DNA of 64,000 nucleotides, taken from the NCBI GenBank assembly GCA_033807695.1, contig CM066300.1, positions 1,178,001-1,242,000 on the forward strand, given 5' to 3'. Numbering within the stretch: the first letter of the stretch is position 1; each line of letters opens with the position of its first letter. The notes beneath the pieces were generated by a model that made no database searches, was not told the origin of the DNA, and saw only the letters and a program-made list of their open reading frames with translations. Source of the stretch: Daedaleopsis sinensis. Lineage: Eukaryota; Basidiomycota; Agaricomycetes; Polyporales; Polyporaceae. This document shows, one piece after another, positions 33,384-45,603 of this stretch. Position numbers and translations under genes: made by a program.

Positions 33384-33808
33384 TCATCGAGGATTGTTCG
33401 GGTCGACCTTGCGCTCTGCAGTGACTGAAGTAGCCTGTGAGTGAGCGTCTTTCATATGTGCCACAGAAGCTACGACTCACCCCACGGCCGTCTGTCCATC
33501 GGACACTGCTGTTTGGACGATGCGGTCCCAATCCATTGTAGTAAGCAATGCATGTGGAAGACATGCGTACACTCGCCCCAGACTGAACCACCGCAACATT
33601 GTCAGCACGACGGGCGAGCGAGAGAGCTCGGATGATACTCACTGAGTGGACAATCGTCTCCGGGCATTTTGCATGTCGGACAGCAACCCTCGAAAGGAAC
33701 GCGACATATACCGCAAACGTCGCCCTCGCCGTCGTCTTCTGGATCATTGTTGCCGGTATCCCAGCGCCATTGCGCGATAGCGTGCCACTTTTTGATGTTG
33801 ACCTTCAT
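33384..33808 (-). CDS. APC11: APC11, RING-H2 subunit of the anaphase-promoting complex, 102 aa
   Basis: Exons are 33808-33643, 33582-33481 and 33424-33384, summing to 103 codons. The family hallmark starts at residue 1 (MKVNIKKWHAIAQWRWDTG). RING ligands follow in DVCGICRVPFEGCCPTCKMP, ECTHVFHMHCLLQWI and QQCPMDRRPWV. APC11 binds the E2 and, with APC2, forms the catalytic core of the APC/C, which degrades cyclins and securin. An acidic insert (NNDPEDDGEG) sits between the tryptophan-rich N-terminus and the first RING cysteine. The C-terminus is TAERKVDPNNPR. The length is close to that of other fungal APC11 proteins. Confidence 0.95.
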
Positions 33809-34393
33809 GACGCGTCGACGAGAATCGCGACAAGTGTGTGAGATATAGAGACAGGGCAGACTCGCAGAGGAGGACAGTACCAGTGGTTGGAGAGCAGGCG
33901 TTGTTTGTGTCTGTGTACGCGTTCACGCGTTTGTTCCGATCACGCACGCGCGAGTGGCCACAATGCCGAGAGCTACCAGCCTCCCCCTCAAACCCCTTCT
34001 CCTCCTCTTATCAGTCTCCCCAATACAGCAACAGCAGGGTACACGCCACGTAGCTGCAGCGATGCATTCAATTTCGCGACCTATCGCACGGAGATACATT
34101 GCACAGGCCCATTTGTCACGTGTGCGTCCCGATGGTGGCGGCGAAGACCAGTGCTGTCGAACTGGCCTCGCGGCCGTGCTTTACACCAGCATCCACACAG
34201 CAGGATTCCTCATCTCAGAACATTTGCCCTAGTCTTTGTGAAGCACATATCAAACTTGGTACTACTAGTCAACATCGCCTTCTGCATCTTGTGTAGTACT
34301 GCCGCCCGTTCTCTTTTAAATCGTGCTTGCCCAGCACCCTCGGCGACTTTATCTCCTCCCACCACTTTTTCTGCTCCCTCCAAAGTCTCTTCT
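33809..34393. other. Divergent promoter region APC11 / GH71-99-like gene, 585 bp
   Basis: The plus frame of the downstream gene stays open back to 33887, but without an ATG before 34394. A hydrophobic translation near 34255-34310 is therefore treated as non-coding leader. CT-rich tracts occur near 33980-34020 and 34345-34390. Confidence 0.45.
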
Positions 34394-37300
34394 ATGGCCA
34401 GCTCAAGCAGAGGCGGAACCCTCAAACGCGCCGATCCTTCTACAATACACGACAAGTTCCTCGTCGGCTATCAGGGCTGGTTCACTTGCGCAGGAGATGG
34501 CGAACCCGTAGGTCCAGGTCACCATGGATGGCTCCATTGGTTCGACTATCCTGTCCCTGACGGCGGTCGCCCTAATATGGACCTCTGGCCGGACGTGTCC
34601 GAGTATACACCCTCGGAACTCTTTCCTGCCCCAGGCGTGAAGTACTCGAATGGCGAGCAAGCGTTCCTGTTCTCATCCCGCCATCCCAAAACCGTGCAGA
34701 GGCACTTCCATTGGATGGCTATGCATGGCGTGGATGGTGCGTTCCTCCAGCGGTTTGCCGGTCAGTGCGATCTAGAGCAGGGAAACGAGGGCATAAGGAA
34801 GATTAGGGACGAGGTCGGGGATAGAGTTATGGAAGCGGCTGAGAAAGAGGGTCGCGTATTCGCTATCATGTACGTCCTCTATCACGACGAGAGTGCTAGT
34901 ATTATGCTCACGAGGGACATTAGGTATGACGTTTCTGGCGTGGCCCCAGATCGCATACAGCGCGTGGTGGAGCATGACTGGGTTCATCTCGTCCGCCGCA
35001 AGGCTATCCTAGACAGCCCTGCCTATCTTCGCGAGCATGGCCGTCCGGTCGTCGCGCTATGGGGATTCGGCATGTCAGACGCACACCATTCTCCCGCCAC
35101 CGTCCGTGCTCTTGCTCGCTTCATCCGCGACAACACTCCCGGTGGCGCGTACATCATGGCTGGAGTTCCTGCACATTGGCGTACGTCTGTCATGGATGCT
35201 GATCCAGACCCCGAGTTTGTTAGAGTCTGGATGGAGGAATTCGATGCGATCTCGCCGTGGACAATTGGCCGGTTCAGCGACGAAGAGGGCGCGGACAAGT
35301 TCGAAGAGGAGAAGATTAAAGGCGATGCCGAGTTCATCAGAGAACACAATGACCGGCGGGAAAGCAATAGGACGATGAGAAAGATCGACTACATTCCTGT
35401 CATATTCCCTGGCGGTTCTGTGCGTAGACGTCTCTCGATCAGGTTACATGCTGAGTAGTTGTGGCTAATACTTACTTAGGGTTACAACTTGTCGGAGGGT
35501 AAGTGGGCATGGAACGACTGTCCTCGCAAGGGTGGACACTTCATGTGGCGACAATTGTTCAATGTCCGCCGCCACAATGTTCGCACCGTCTATGGTGCTA
35601 TGTGGGATGAGTGAGTGCGATGCTTTTGATAAATTGAGCACATGAACCGAACTCCATGCATCAGGTACGACGAAGGTACCGCGTTCATGCCGGTCGTATC
35701 GCACAAGAGACAACTGCCTGTGTTGGAGAGGCACCAGTTTATGGCTTTAGACGAAGATGGATTCGATCTTCCCCCGGATTGGTACATGCGCATCTGTGGC
35801 TTCGCCGCAGAGGGGCTTCGCGGCGAACGTCTGATTCTGGGCACCTTCCCTTCAAAGGAATTACAAGACTACTGGTCGACGAGGCCGCGTTATGAAGACG
35901 AAAGTGGACCTTCTGCTGGCGGCTCAGGCTCCGGCAGTGGAAAGGAGAAGGGCGAGTCATGGGAGGATTGGAGCAAGCTCATGCAAAGCAAGGAGAACGG
36001 CGACGAGCCACCACCTCCGCCATACAGCCTTGAGGCGGAAGAACCCCAACTTGAACCTGCGTCTAGTCGTCCACTCAGTGGCCCGCCTCCCGTGCCACTC
36101 GGACGCAGACCCTCAACCCAGTCGCAAGCGCCGCCTACGGCATCCTTGTCATCGCGTCCGTCGATAAACCGTGGTTCACGTCCCGACAATCTCGCCGGAT
36201 CATCATCTCTTGCACCTTCACCTCCCCAAACCAGTCATACGACCACTCCCCAATCTTCACCTCATCTCGTTCCTATCGACGAATTCAGCCGCTTGGGTAT
36301 CTCTTGTTCATCGTCTCCTGGCTCTCCACGCCTAGACCTACCACAACATGGAAACCATTCCCACTCGCCATCGCCTCGCCCGGTCTCACCCGCACATTCG
36401 CACCACTCACATACATCTTCGCACTCGGCCACAGGGATTTTTCCCGCTCCAGAGCCTGGATTCGCGCCTCACGTCTTCCCCTCACCTTCCATCCCACAGC
36501 CGGATGTTCCTTCAGGACCCTGGTCTCAAGCCCAATGGCCACCGACAGAGTGGAATTCCCCTCAAGGCCCAGCAGCGATCATCGGTCAATTCTTCCACCG
36601 TGACGACTCGCCACATGATACTCTCACTCCGACCCAACACAAACCTGGTTACTCTCCGTCCTATGGTTCGCTTCCCCAGCCCTCGACGTCTGCTCCCCCG
36701 CTTAGGCCCCGACCGTCCATGTCGTCTCACCATGGCGGCCCACCGTCACCCGGCAGGCAAGACCACGGTCCGGGCGACAACGTCGGAGGATTTGCGTTCC
36801 CCGAAGCCCACCTAGCTTCCGCCGACAGCAATTTTTACGGAAGCCCGTCGACGCATGCTCCTTATGGAGTATCCCCGTTCAACGCAATTTCACCGCAGTC
36901 GTCCTTCTACGCTGGCGAACCCAGTTCATTTCCGCATCCGACCGGACCCGCCCCTGCCCCTCCCCCACGTAAGTGCACCCTCTATTCTTGGCTTCTGGCC
37001 CCCCATGCGCCGTAAGCGTCACAGTAAGCGGGCGAGCCCTACCAACGCCTGAAACCCCATGCCGAGCGCCGGGGATTCAGGCCCGCCCGCGCAAAGTCCG
37101 TTCATGCTTTGCGCTCATGCTTATTACTAGTGCCTGCGCTTCGCCCCGCCTGCTTATGTCTGACACTGTCGGACCCCGCACGCTGACGTCGCTTGGTGTT
37201 TGCATGGCAGGTCCGTACGGATACGGCAGTCCCCCAATTCAGCCCCAGAACCAGAACGACTACTACGCCCCGCACGCCGACGCGAGCTACGGCATGAGCA

Positions 37301-37634
37301 CGCACCCCGCTGGACCCAGCCCGGGCTCGTACCACAATACGGCCCCGTACGGCGCTCTGCCACCGCCGCCACCACCACCGACACACGCGCGGCCCCCGCA
37401 ATCGCCGGCGGGGTACCCGGGCAATGCTTATTCGAGCGCGTCGAGCGGGCCGCTCAGCCAGGCGTTCAACCTGGTCGGCAACGTTGCGGGGCCGAGTGCG
37501 AAGAACCAGCTGCAGAACCTGGCGAACTGTGAGTCGTGTGGGCCGCAGGCGTTCGGGGTTGCGAGAGCGAATCGCTGACGTAGGGGTGTGCATTTGCAGC
37601 CGGCTCGAAGCTGTTCAACAAGTATCGGCGGTGA
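34394..37634 (+). CDS. GH71/99-like (xylosidase/arabinosidase-annotated) domain fused to a long Pro/Ser-rich tail, 937 aa
   Basis: Exons are 34394-35419, 35480-35610, 35665-36968, 37211-37528 and 37600-37634, summing to 938 codons. Residues 1-430 resemble the GH71/99-like proteins, better known from secreted bacterial glycosidases: FLVGYQGWFTCAGDG, LHWFDYP, MDLWPDVSEY, AFLFSSRHPKTVQRHFHWM, HGVDGAFLQRF, VALWGFGMSDAH, GGAYIMAGVPAHWRT, ISPWTIGRFSDE and YIPVIFPGGS. Catalytic residues cannot be assigned. From residue 430 the same frame continues into about 500 residues of low-complexity Pro/Ser/His/Gly sequence with a PPPPPY (PPxY) motif. It ends in a short conserved-looking NQLQNLANSGSKLFNKYRR. 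There is no signal peptide at the only usable ATG. The enzyme is either cytosolic, unconventionally secreted, or inactive. The fusion lies within one uninterrupted exon (35665-36968). Confidence 0.8.
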
Positions 37635-38252
37635 AGCGGAGGGATGAAGGGGTGCGTGAAGGGTGCCGCGACGTTAGCGTCCAGGCGAAGCTCGAAGTTC
37701 GAAGCACGAAGCACGAAGCTCGAGGCGGCAGGACGGCAGACGTCCCCGATGGCGAGGGTCCCATGCCATGCCTCGAAGTCCTGGAGTGTTGAATGATGAC
37801 GATGATAGATTCTGATCTCCTAAGCTATTGCCAGTGACATTGGTGCGAATGCGCGACTACAAACGGTACGACTGTCCCTCAGGCCTCAGGCCTCAGGCCT
37901 CAGGACCGCAGCCGCGTGGGGATCGGGATTAAGCAAGTTAGAGCAGCAATAAACTACGGGCGACGTTACCTGGTACAGACATAACTATGGTACTATATAT
38001 CGACACAAGATTGCCATAAGCATAAGATACAGACGCGAGGCACATACCCAAAATCAACCCGCCTTGGGCGTGCAATATTAATCTGCCCCAAAGCAGCGGC
38101 CACCGTGTATGTCGGCCGTCCTCAGAGTCAAGCCAAAACCACCAACCTGCGCGCACTTCTCGAGAGACACAGGGGAAAAAAACAGAGAGGGACAGAGACA
38201 CAGGGACAGCGCACGAACATGAACACGAACACGAACACGCACCCGCACCCGC
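37635..38252. other. Convergent 3' region, 618 bp
   Basis: It holds the 3' ends of the GH71/99-like gene and the zinc-finger gene. It contains the short tandem repeat at 37877-37904, a (GCACGAA)-type run near 37700-37720 and a GAACAC-type run near 38220-38240. No gene is seen. Confidence 0.5.
37877..37904. repeat. Four perfect 7-bp tandem repeats
   Basis: CCTCAGG is repeated four times without a mismatch. It is a minisatellite-like run in the convergent 3' region, probably variable between strains. Confidence 0.9.
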
Positions 38253-39712
38253 TCAGAAGATGAGCAGCTGCCCGCCGCTGCGGTTCGCGACATTGTGGCC
38301 CATGAGCCCGGGCCCAGGCAGGCGGCCGCGCCAGCCGCGCGGGTGGTACGGCGCCGCGCTCGCGTTCTCGTCGAACGAGTCGCGCTCCTCGAGCACGTGG
38401 TTCAGCGCGTCCGCGAACGGGCGCACGGGCGGGAGCGGGACGGGCGTCGCCTTCGTGAGCGGGGTCAGGTCGAACACGCGCAGGCTGTCGGGCACCCAGC
38501 GCTCGGGCGTTGGGGCGCGCCGCGCACGCTTCCGCGAGGAGCGGGAGGACTGGGCCTGGGAGAGGTCTGCGCGGGGGTCGAGCTCGTCTGAGCCAGCGCC
38601 GCCGCCGCCGGTGGAGGAGGAGGAGGAGTCGGTCTTGCGCTTGCGAGAAGCGCGGGCGCGGGAGGTGGAGGGAGCCGAGATCGATGGCAGCGAGGAGGGA
38701 GGTGCTTCTGCGTCACGCGCTGTCGACGCTGGCTGCGAAGACGACGCGAGGCGAGAGGGGGCGGGCGTCCCAGACCCAGACCCGGAACCGGAGTCGGAGG
38801 CGGGCGCGGGCGCGGGTGCAGAGTCGGAGGCGGCTGCAGGGGTCGCGAGGGCGGCGCGGCAGGTCCTGGAGTGCCTGTTAAGGTTGGAGGCGACGCTGAA
38901 TCGTCGGCCACAGCTCTCGCACGCAAAGGCTGGGAGAAAGGGAGGCGCTGTGAGCAGAGGCCGTGGGCAGAGAAGGGCGTGCGGTGCCTCTTACGTACCT
39001 CGTTCCCCCGTGTGTACGAGGAGGTGCTGGAGGACGAATCAGCATCGCGTCGCGGGCAGCAGGCTACGTAGGAGTGCTCACCTTCTTCAGCGTGGAGGGC
39101 CTGGGAGAGAAGGAGGCGTCTGTGAGCTAGGTACTACTGGAGGGTGCGGTGGACGTACCGGTCGAAAGACTTGTGGCACATCATGCACGGGTGAATTTTC
39201 TTCTTCGCGTCTTTGGCCTTCTGGCGCGCAGCAGGCGGGGGCGTGGGGTCTCCTCCGTCTGAGCCCGAGTCCTCCCCGCCATCGCGGGAGGACCTGCCCG
39301 AGGAGGAGGAGCCGGCGAGAGGCTGGGAGCGGTTGTAGCCTGGAAGGTGGGCGATCGCCATTTGGTTGTGAGGAAGTGGTAGTGGTGGAGGAGGAGTTGC
39401 AGTTGCTGTTGGTGCCCAAGTCGTCGAGCGAGGGAGGGTTTTAAGTTGGTAGTCTGGGGCGGCTGCAGGGTATGCAGAGAGAGTGTCCATGCCGGTAGAG
39501 GCACAGAGCCAGCCGTATTGGCTGGCAGCGCCGAGGGCAGAGGCGCTGTACGAGTGAAGGTTCATGGCCGTATGGTCGTGGGCCGGGGATCCGTGTGAGA
39601 AGCTTGAGGAGGAGTGCGCGTAGGGCGCATGGGATGAAATTGGTGGCGTCGAGCGCGGGTTGGAGTAGAGGTAGTTCGCGATGGGCGGAGAGCGACGGCT
39701 GGAATTTTGCAT
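38253..39712 (-). CDS. C2H2-type zinc-finger transcription factor, 425 aa
   Basis: Exons are 39712-39159, 39100-39082, 39026-38999 and 38929-38253, summing to 426 codons. After a Ser/Pro-rich first half (residues 1-175), two adjacent fingers are built across four exons: CMMCHKSFDRPSTLKKHLLV with HTGE, then CESCGRRFSVASNLNRHSRT with C. The first is C2H2. The second ends with Cys (C2HC). The TGERAF-type linker supports DNA binding. A basic segment, SRKRK, and later RSSRKRARRAPTP are likely nuclear signals. The C-terminal part ends with WRGRLPGPGLMGHNVANRSG. The 19-nt and 28-nt exons are confirmed by the finger sequence they complete. The start at 39712 is preferred over 39985 because of the TATA box at 39768. 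Confidence 0.88.
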
Positions 39713-41690
39713 GTTGCGCGGAGGCTCAGGGGCTCGTGGAACACGGGCGGGAGGGGAGAGCAGAGGGTTATATATCCCGGAAGATGACGGTGATTTTGAA
39801 TTCAAGGAAGCCACCCACGTTGTCCGCAATGAGGGGACGTTCCTTGGCCTGGTGGGCAGACGGAGATCGAGCCTCGCGAGCGGACAATCAGTCCGCTTCC
39901 CGACATTCCCCACCTTCCTCTCCAAATGGCTCCTCCCCATTCCAGCGTGCGGAAATCCGTCATGAGCCCCAGCAGTCCCTCTCACTCCCCAGGCCCTGGG
40001 CCGTCCCTGCCTAGCCGTGACGCGCGCAGATAAGGGCCGACTCTCACCGCACTATACTTGGCCTCTGCGCAGGAATGCGCTCGAAACACTTGGAATGCGG
40101 CGTGGGGTCACCAGGGCTGCGAGTCGAATGCGAACGCGCGGGCGCGAGGCCAGCAGCCACTGGCAGGCTCCGTCCGCCGCTCGCTCGCCCGTCTAATCCC
40201 AATCGGGCACGGCGACAAGCCAGCATGCGCAGCGGGTCGAGGGCTGCTCGAGGTCTGCGCGGGGCGAGACGCACGGCTGGCGGACATCGTGGCAACACCA
40301 CACCCCCTCCCCGCACCGTTCGACGATCCATCAGGAGACGAACGCGCCGGTCGACGGAGGAGGGAGCCCTCCATCCGCTCTCCGTGCCAGGCCCGTCGTC
40401 CAAGGAGGGACGGTTGCCGGGAGAGGCTGCGTTCAGAGCGGACGCGACCGAGTCCGTCGCCTCTCAGTTCGTTCCCCGCCCTACACGTTGCCGTAATAAA
40501 CCACAGACGCTCGAGAAGTTGACTCACACGGACGATATGTCTTTGGGTCTTGCGCGCAATCTATAACAACCGAGAGCTGAGCGATCATGAACAATGCAGA
40601 CGACGGCCGAGGACATGATGAACACGCCACGCCACCCCCGGGAAGCTGTCCGCCAGCCCAGATGGAGGTCGACTTGCTCCTCTGCCCCGTATCCTCCACC
40701 TGGGCTATATGAAAGAACGCGATCTCGCCACCGGCCATCTATCCACTCGTGCGCTCGCCTCCTCCTTCCAAGCCCGACCTGGGCAGTCGTCCTGACATAC
40801 TTGGCCTGAGAACCATGTCTCGCGCCTCGATGCTTATTGCAAGGCAGGACGGTTGCCGAGCAGGACGGTCTCTTGACCGGCCCACGCTCCCTGCAACGTC
40901 GCATGCGAAAGGCCCCGGCTATCGGTGGGCCGCCTTCCCAGTTTCGCGACGAACTTGGTCCGCGGACTTGCTTGTGGCTCTCCGACTGCCGGCTGCGAGC
41001 AGAGAACATTAATCGCTTTCGCGGTGGCGGCTGGGGCGAGGGCAGGACGAGGGCCAGAAAGAGAGCACCGACGGCCTTCGTCGCACCCGGAACGAGCTAT
41101 AGTGGCCGACAAGCGGGCAAGGCCGCCTTCCCTGCGTCCGTGGCTGGTGCGCTGTCCACTGCAATCTGGCCTGGAGGGTGCCCCGTATGGCCCGAGATTG
41201 CATTTACTGCATCGATCTGACCGACACGGCTGAGATCTGTGCACACGCCCCGCCGTGGGGGCTACCGTCCTGCCTCTCTCGCCGCTCGTGGTTTGCACCT
41301 TGTCATCCTCTTCTTCCAGTCCCGGCACACGTACTGGCACCTGAACGTGTAAATGCATCGCAAGCAGGCAATAAACGTACACACCCACATTCGTCCAGCC
41401 TCATGCGTGATTGCCACTACGGTGTCCAGTTCGAGTCATAGTAGCCAGTGGCCCAGTGCGAGCAGTCAGTACTAGTCAGTCCGGTCAAGAGAGCGAACGC
41501 CACTGTAGGTCCATATTTGCGAGCGACTCGGAGCTCCGCCACGTGGCGCCAATCACGGCGTTGTCCGAGCACTCGACGGGAGGCGGCAGGAGGCGGCCCG
41601 GGGTGTTCGATACTCTACCCGCCACTTGGCACTCTCCTCCTCCTCGTTCCGAGTCGCAGCCATTCGTTCTGCACCGACGCGTCTCCCGCC
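39713..41690. other. Divergent intergenic region, 2.0 kb
   Basis: It lies between the zinc-finger gene and the bromodomain gene. Overlapping ORFs of 100-185 codons on both strands are compatible with chance in GC-rich DNA; none shows a known motif or a splice structure. A long upstream region is common for fungal transcription-factor genes. Confidence 0.45.
39768..39774 (-). promoter_or_regulatory. TATA box of the zinc-finger gene
   Basis: On the minus strand this reads TATATAA, 56 nt upstream of the ATG at 39712. It lies inside the upstream extension of the open frame, which argues that the extension is not translated. Confidence 0.5.
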
Positions 41691-44600
41691 ATGCCAATTT
41701 CTGCAGCACAAAAGAAAGCAATTGAGGAGGTCATCAGCGCCTTAGCCGGCGCAACAAGCCGTCGTACCAAGCGGCGACTCGCAGGCATGTTCCTCGAACT
41801 CGTGGACAGAGACTCCTGGCCTGAGTACTACGAGGTCCCTTCCTCCTTGCGGCGCCCTCTAACACGCCGCTCATCCTCTCTCGCTTACCCAGGTCATCCC
41901 ACAGCCTCGCTGTATCAACGGTGTCAAGGCGAATCTCTCTCAGAACAAGTACAAGTCCGCGCTCGACGTGTTCGAGGACCTCAAGCTCGTCTTCCTCAAC
42001 GCGCTCTATTACAACGAGGAGGGCAGTCAGATTTCTAAAGATGCCAAGACCCTAAAGGTCAGTATCTATCCTTCTCGATGATCCCTCCGCCGTATGAACT
42101 CCGTCCGTGAAGGGCATCCTCGAGAACGAATGGAGGCAGCGGTCTGTGCTCCCTGCGCCGTCCTCTTCACCTCCTCCCTCGGCCGCACAGAAGGTGCACG
42201 CTACCAAGGACCCCAACGAACGTGCCGCAGCTTCCTCGGCACCTGCCAAGCCCCAATTTCAACCCTCCTCCTCCGACGCTCAGCCTCCCAATCCCACCCC
42301 ACAGCCGGCCATGGACGGCGAACCTGTACCACCCCAGCCTGCGTCGAACCCAGAACCTATGAAGGTCCAGCCCTCTCAGCGCGCCGCTTCCCCGGACATG
42401 GACGTGGACGTCGGGGGCACCCCCGAACCGGACGCAGCCGCACAGGGCTCCGCGGGGGACGGCGACAACGAAGAGGTCGTGCGGCAGCTAGAGAGAACGC
42501 TGCCAAGGTGGGACGGCCTCGCAGACGTTGGCTGGGCAGCAGACATTGCACCTGTGAGTGTCGCAGCGTTCACGCCGGGGGCATCGAGCGATGCAGCGAG
42601 TCGTTACATTGTGGACACATCGCGAGCAAAATCCAGATATGCCTTCGCTTTTTCAACGCTTCACATTTTGGATACACGCTGTCTGCACGCCACATTCAGA
42701 ATGTATCTAAGATGTGACGCGAAAACGTGCGGCGTTTGGACGTTTCCAGCATATTTCTTGTACGAAACACCACGGTCTCACTTGGATTGTGCTCACGATG
42801 TGACCGAAATGTTAACGAGAGTTACATCGGTCAATGCCCCCGGTGTCATATCCGGCCATCCGCGCGCGTCGCTCAATCCGCGTCCGGCAGGAGCGCATGG
42901 CAGATATCGTGGTCACGCTCAGCAAGTACAGGGACACACAGTGAGTATGGAAGCGTGTTGTGCGGCGCGATAGGTAGCCTCATGTCGCTGTCTTGCAGAG
43001 GCAACAAACTGGCGGCGAGCCTGGAAGCGATGCCTGAAGAGACGAGTGTCCCGGATTCGTCCACCAATGTGCGCGCGAAGATCGTCATCCTCTCAGCATG
43101 TGTGGTTCTGACCGCATGGCTTCCCTGACAGACTCCTCTGTCGCTCTCGCTCATAGAGGTCAGCTTCCCATGTGCAGATGATGGTGATGGCTGACGAGCG
43201 CCGCAGAGCCGCGTTCGGGCTGGCTACTACCAGAGCTCGCAGGCGTTCGACAAGGAGATGGCACAACTCTTCCTGAAGGCTCGACGCGCGTACGAAAGCG
43301 GGACTGAGCCGTACGGAAACGTGCTCGTGCTGCAGGTGCGTCTCGCACCCATGCCCGCTGTCGAGTTCTCACTCGCGTCGCAATTAGCGGTTCTACCAGG
43401 CCCTGACGTCGTCGAGCCCGCCCAGTCCCCCGTACAGCTCGGCGACGCGCTTCGCTTCGTTCCCTACGGGGCCCGGGAACACGGGGTACTCCGATGCCGA
43501 CACCGGGACAGGGATCACGACTACCCGCCTGACCACGAAGGACAAGGTACCGGTCGAGGAAGTGCAGTACAAGGGCTGGTCTGTCCGCATCGGCGACTGG
43601 CTGCACCTCAGCAATCCGGACGACGCAAGCCGGCCGATCGTCGCCCAGGTCTTCAAGTGCTTTGCGTCCCAGGACCCGTAAGCTGCGCGGCTCGCCCCTC
43701 CCGGTAGGCTAACTGACTTTGGCTCCAGGCAGCGCAAGGGGCAGCTCGGCGTGTCCGTCTGCTGGTACTTCAGACCGGAGGAGGTCGGTCTTCTCCCCCG
43801 CGCGCTGTTAAGGTTCCGTGCTGACGACGCTGTCCCCTCAGACTCTGCATCCCGCAGATCGACAGTTCTGGGAACGGGAGGTCTTCAAGTCGAGTACGTC
43901 CGCCGCCGACCGCCCCGCTGCAGACGCGGCCCGCTGACATACCGTCCGCTCACGCAGGCCACTTCGCGGACCACCCGCTCGCGGACATCGTCGAGAAGGT
44001 CGCGTGCCAGTTCACGGCGCGGCACGTGCGCGGGCGCCCTGCGGCGCCGTTCTGGTACCCGGGCTGGCCGCTGTACGTGTGCGACTCGCGCTACAACGAC
44101 CGCGAGCGCGAGAAGGAGAAGGAGAAGGAGAAGGCGTTCGTGAAGATCAAGAACTGGAATGCGTGCATCCCGGAGGAGGTGCGCAAGAGCGCGGCGTACA
44201 TGCCGATCGTCGAGTTCGCGCGCCCGGTGTTTCCGCGTCTGCGCCCGAGCCCGTTCCTGGCGGCGCAGAAGCCCACGGGGCCGGGGGGGCTGCTCGATGC
44301 GGAGGCGCAGGATAAGGATAAGGACACGGACAAAGGCACGGACAAGGACAAGGACAAGGGCATGGACAAGGGCACGGAGAAGGACAAGGTCAAGGACGAG
44401 GCAGAGGCGGAGAAGCCCGACGGCGGAGGGGCGGGGCGGCCCAAGCGGCCCAAACGCGCCGCCGTCACCAAAGCCGAGGCAGAGCGCGCCGCCGCGAAGA
44501 TCCACGGTGCCCCCGCGGCTGCCTCATCCTCCCCAGCGGCGCAGACACAGTCGCGGACGCAGGCGCAGGTGCAGGCGCAGACTCAAGCTCAGCAACAGGC

Positions 44601-44949
44601 GTATCTGCAGGCGATGCAGCGGCGGGAGGACCGGTCGATCGTCGCGGCCGCGGGCGGCGCCGCGGCCCTCGGCGGCGGCGCGACGGCGGAGGAGCTCGCG
44701 CCTGAACTCGGTGCGTGGTGCGTGCTCTGGGTGTGGGCAACGGACGCTGACGTCTCTCTTCTGTTTCCTGTTTCATGTTTTCTGTTGCTCTTGCTCTGTT
44801 TCTTTGCACGCTGCAGCGAGGTATTTCAGGTGCGAGCCCGCGACGGGGGAGGTGCTGTGGTTTGGGGCGCCGCCGGTGGATGTCGTGCACACCCCACCCC
44901 CGGAGCACAGCCGCAAGTATCTGGCCTACCTTGAGCGGAAGCGGAAGAA

Positions 44950-44981
<32 letters not shown>

Positions 44982-45145
44982 GGCGCGAGGAGGCGATGGA
45001 CGTGGACACAGACGTGGACGTGAATGCGAGCGCGAATGGGGATGGTAATGGAGAGCACCAAGTGCCGAAGAGGAGGAAGATGCCGCCGACGGCGACTGAG
45101 ACTCTAGAAGCGTTGTTGCGCGAACATGGTTTATGGAGTGTGTAG
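41691..45145 (+). CDS. RSC1: RSC1/RSC2-type chromatin-remodelling subunit (two bromodomains plus BAH), 834 aa
   Basis: Exons: 41691-41834, 41893-42057, 42113-42553, 42891-42940, 42999-43068, 43132-43158, 43207-43335, 43388-43677, 43729-43783, 43842-43893, 43958-44710, 44817-45145; sum 835 codons. Bromodomain 1 spans about residues 5-110 (DRDSWPEYYEVIPQPRCING, FLNALYYNEEGSQISKDAKTL). A Pro/Ala-rich linker follows. Bromodomain 2 (about 265-365) includes SLSLIE-SRVRAGYYQSSQAFDKE, split by a 27-nt exon. The BAH domain (about 420-570) has YKGWSVRIGDWLHLSNPDD, VCWYFRPEETLHPADRQFWE, EVFKSSHFADHPLADIVEKV and FWYPGWPLYVCDSRYND. The tail has KDKD repeats, poly-Ala (encoded by GCG repeats at 44951-44980), and ARYFRCEPATGEVLWFGAPP. 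RSC remodels nucleosomes at promoters. Intron 3 (337 nt) is unusually long. Confidence 0.9.
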
Positions 45146-45603
45146 TGGCGGTTGGATGGACATGGACATCGTACACGCTGTAGCGCTAGCGGTATGTGCT
45201 GAACGTGAACCCTGGTGTATCGCTACGGTCTACCGATCTGTTTAATTTGTCTGTATACGCACTATAATGTTACAGGCCGATAGGTTATTCGCATCTTAGA
45301 AAACTGCGTGGTTTTGGGCTAGAGGTGCTTGATTTTCTATCACGGAGTTTGCACGACTTGACTCACGGGGAAGACAGGCACAGTCGCAACGCCATGGGCC
45401 GCTGCATGACCGTGGCGAAGGGAATACGAATGAATTTGTAAGTGATGAGTGGTGTTATTGCATGATGGTGTTATTACATGATGAGTGGTGACTGTGCGTG
45501 GGGGATGGTCCAAGTAGTGAGGCTCAGAGTACGATAATAATGTCACCCACAGCTCCTGAGGCCTGAACGCTGTGCGGCCGGGCTAGGAGTAAGTATATGA
45601 GAA
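45146..45603. other. Convergent 3' region, 458 bp
   Basis: AT-richer sequence lies between the RSC1-like and ADAL-like stops. It contains a partial duplication of the word TGTTATT-CATGATG near 45449-45486. No gene is seen. Confidence 0.5.

Noticed and set aside
33887..34393. N-terminal extension of the GH71/99-like frame including a hydrophobic stretch that resembles a signal anchor
   Set aside because: There is no ATG in frame before 34394; the apparent start at 33887 is TTG, in the divergent promoter.
39713..39985. 91-residue N-terminal extension of the zinc-finger protein
   Set aside because: A TATA box (39768-39774) lies inside it, and the residues look like translated leader.
40524..41388. 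Minus ORFs of 161 and 184 codons between the zinc-finger and RSC1-like genes
   Set aside because: They overlap open frames on the other strand, have no motif, and their composition is that of random GC-rich DNA.
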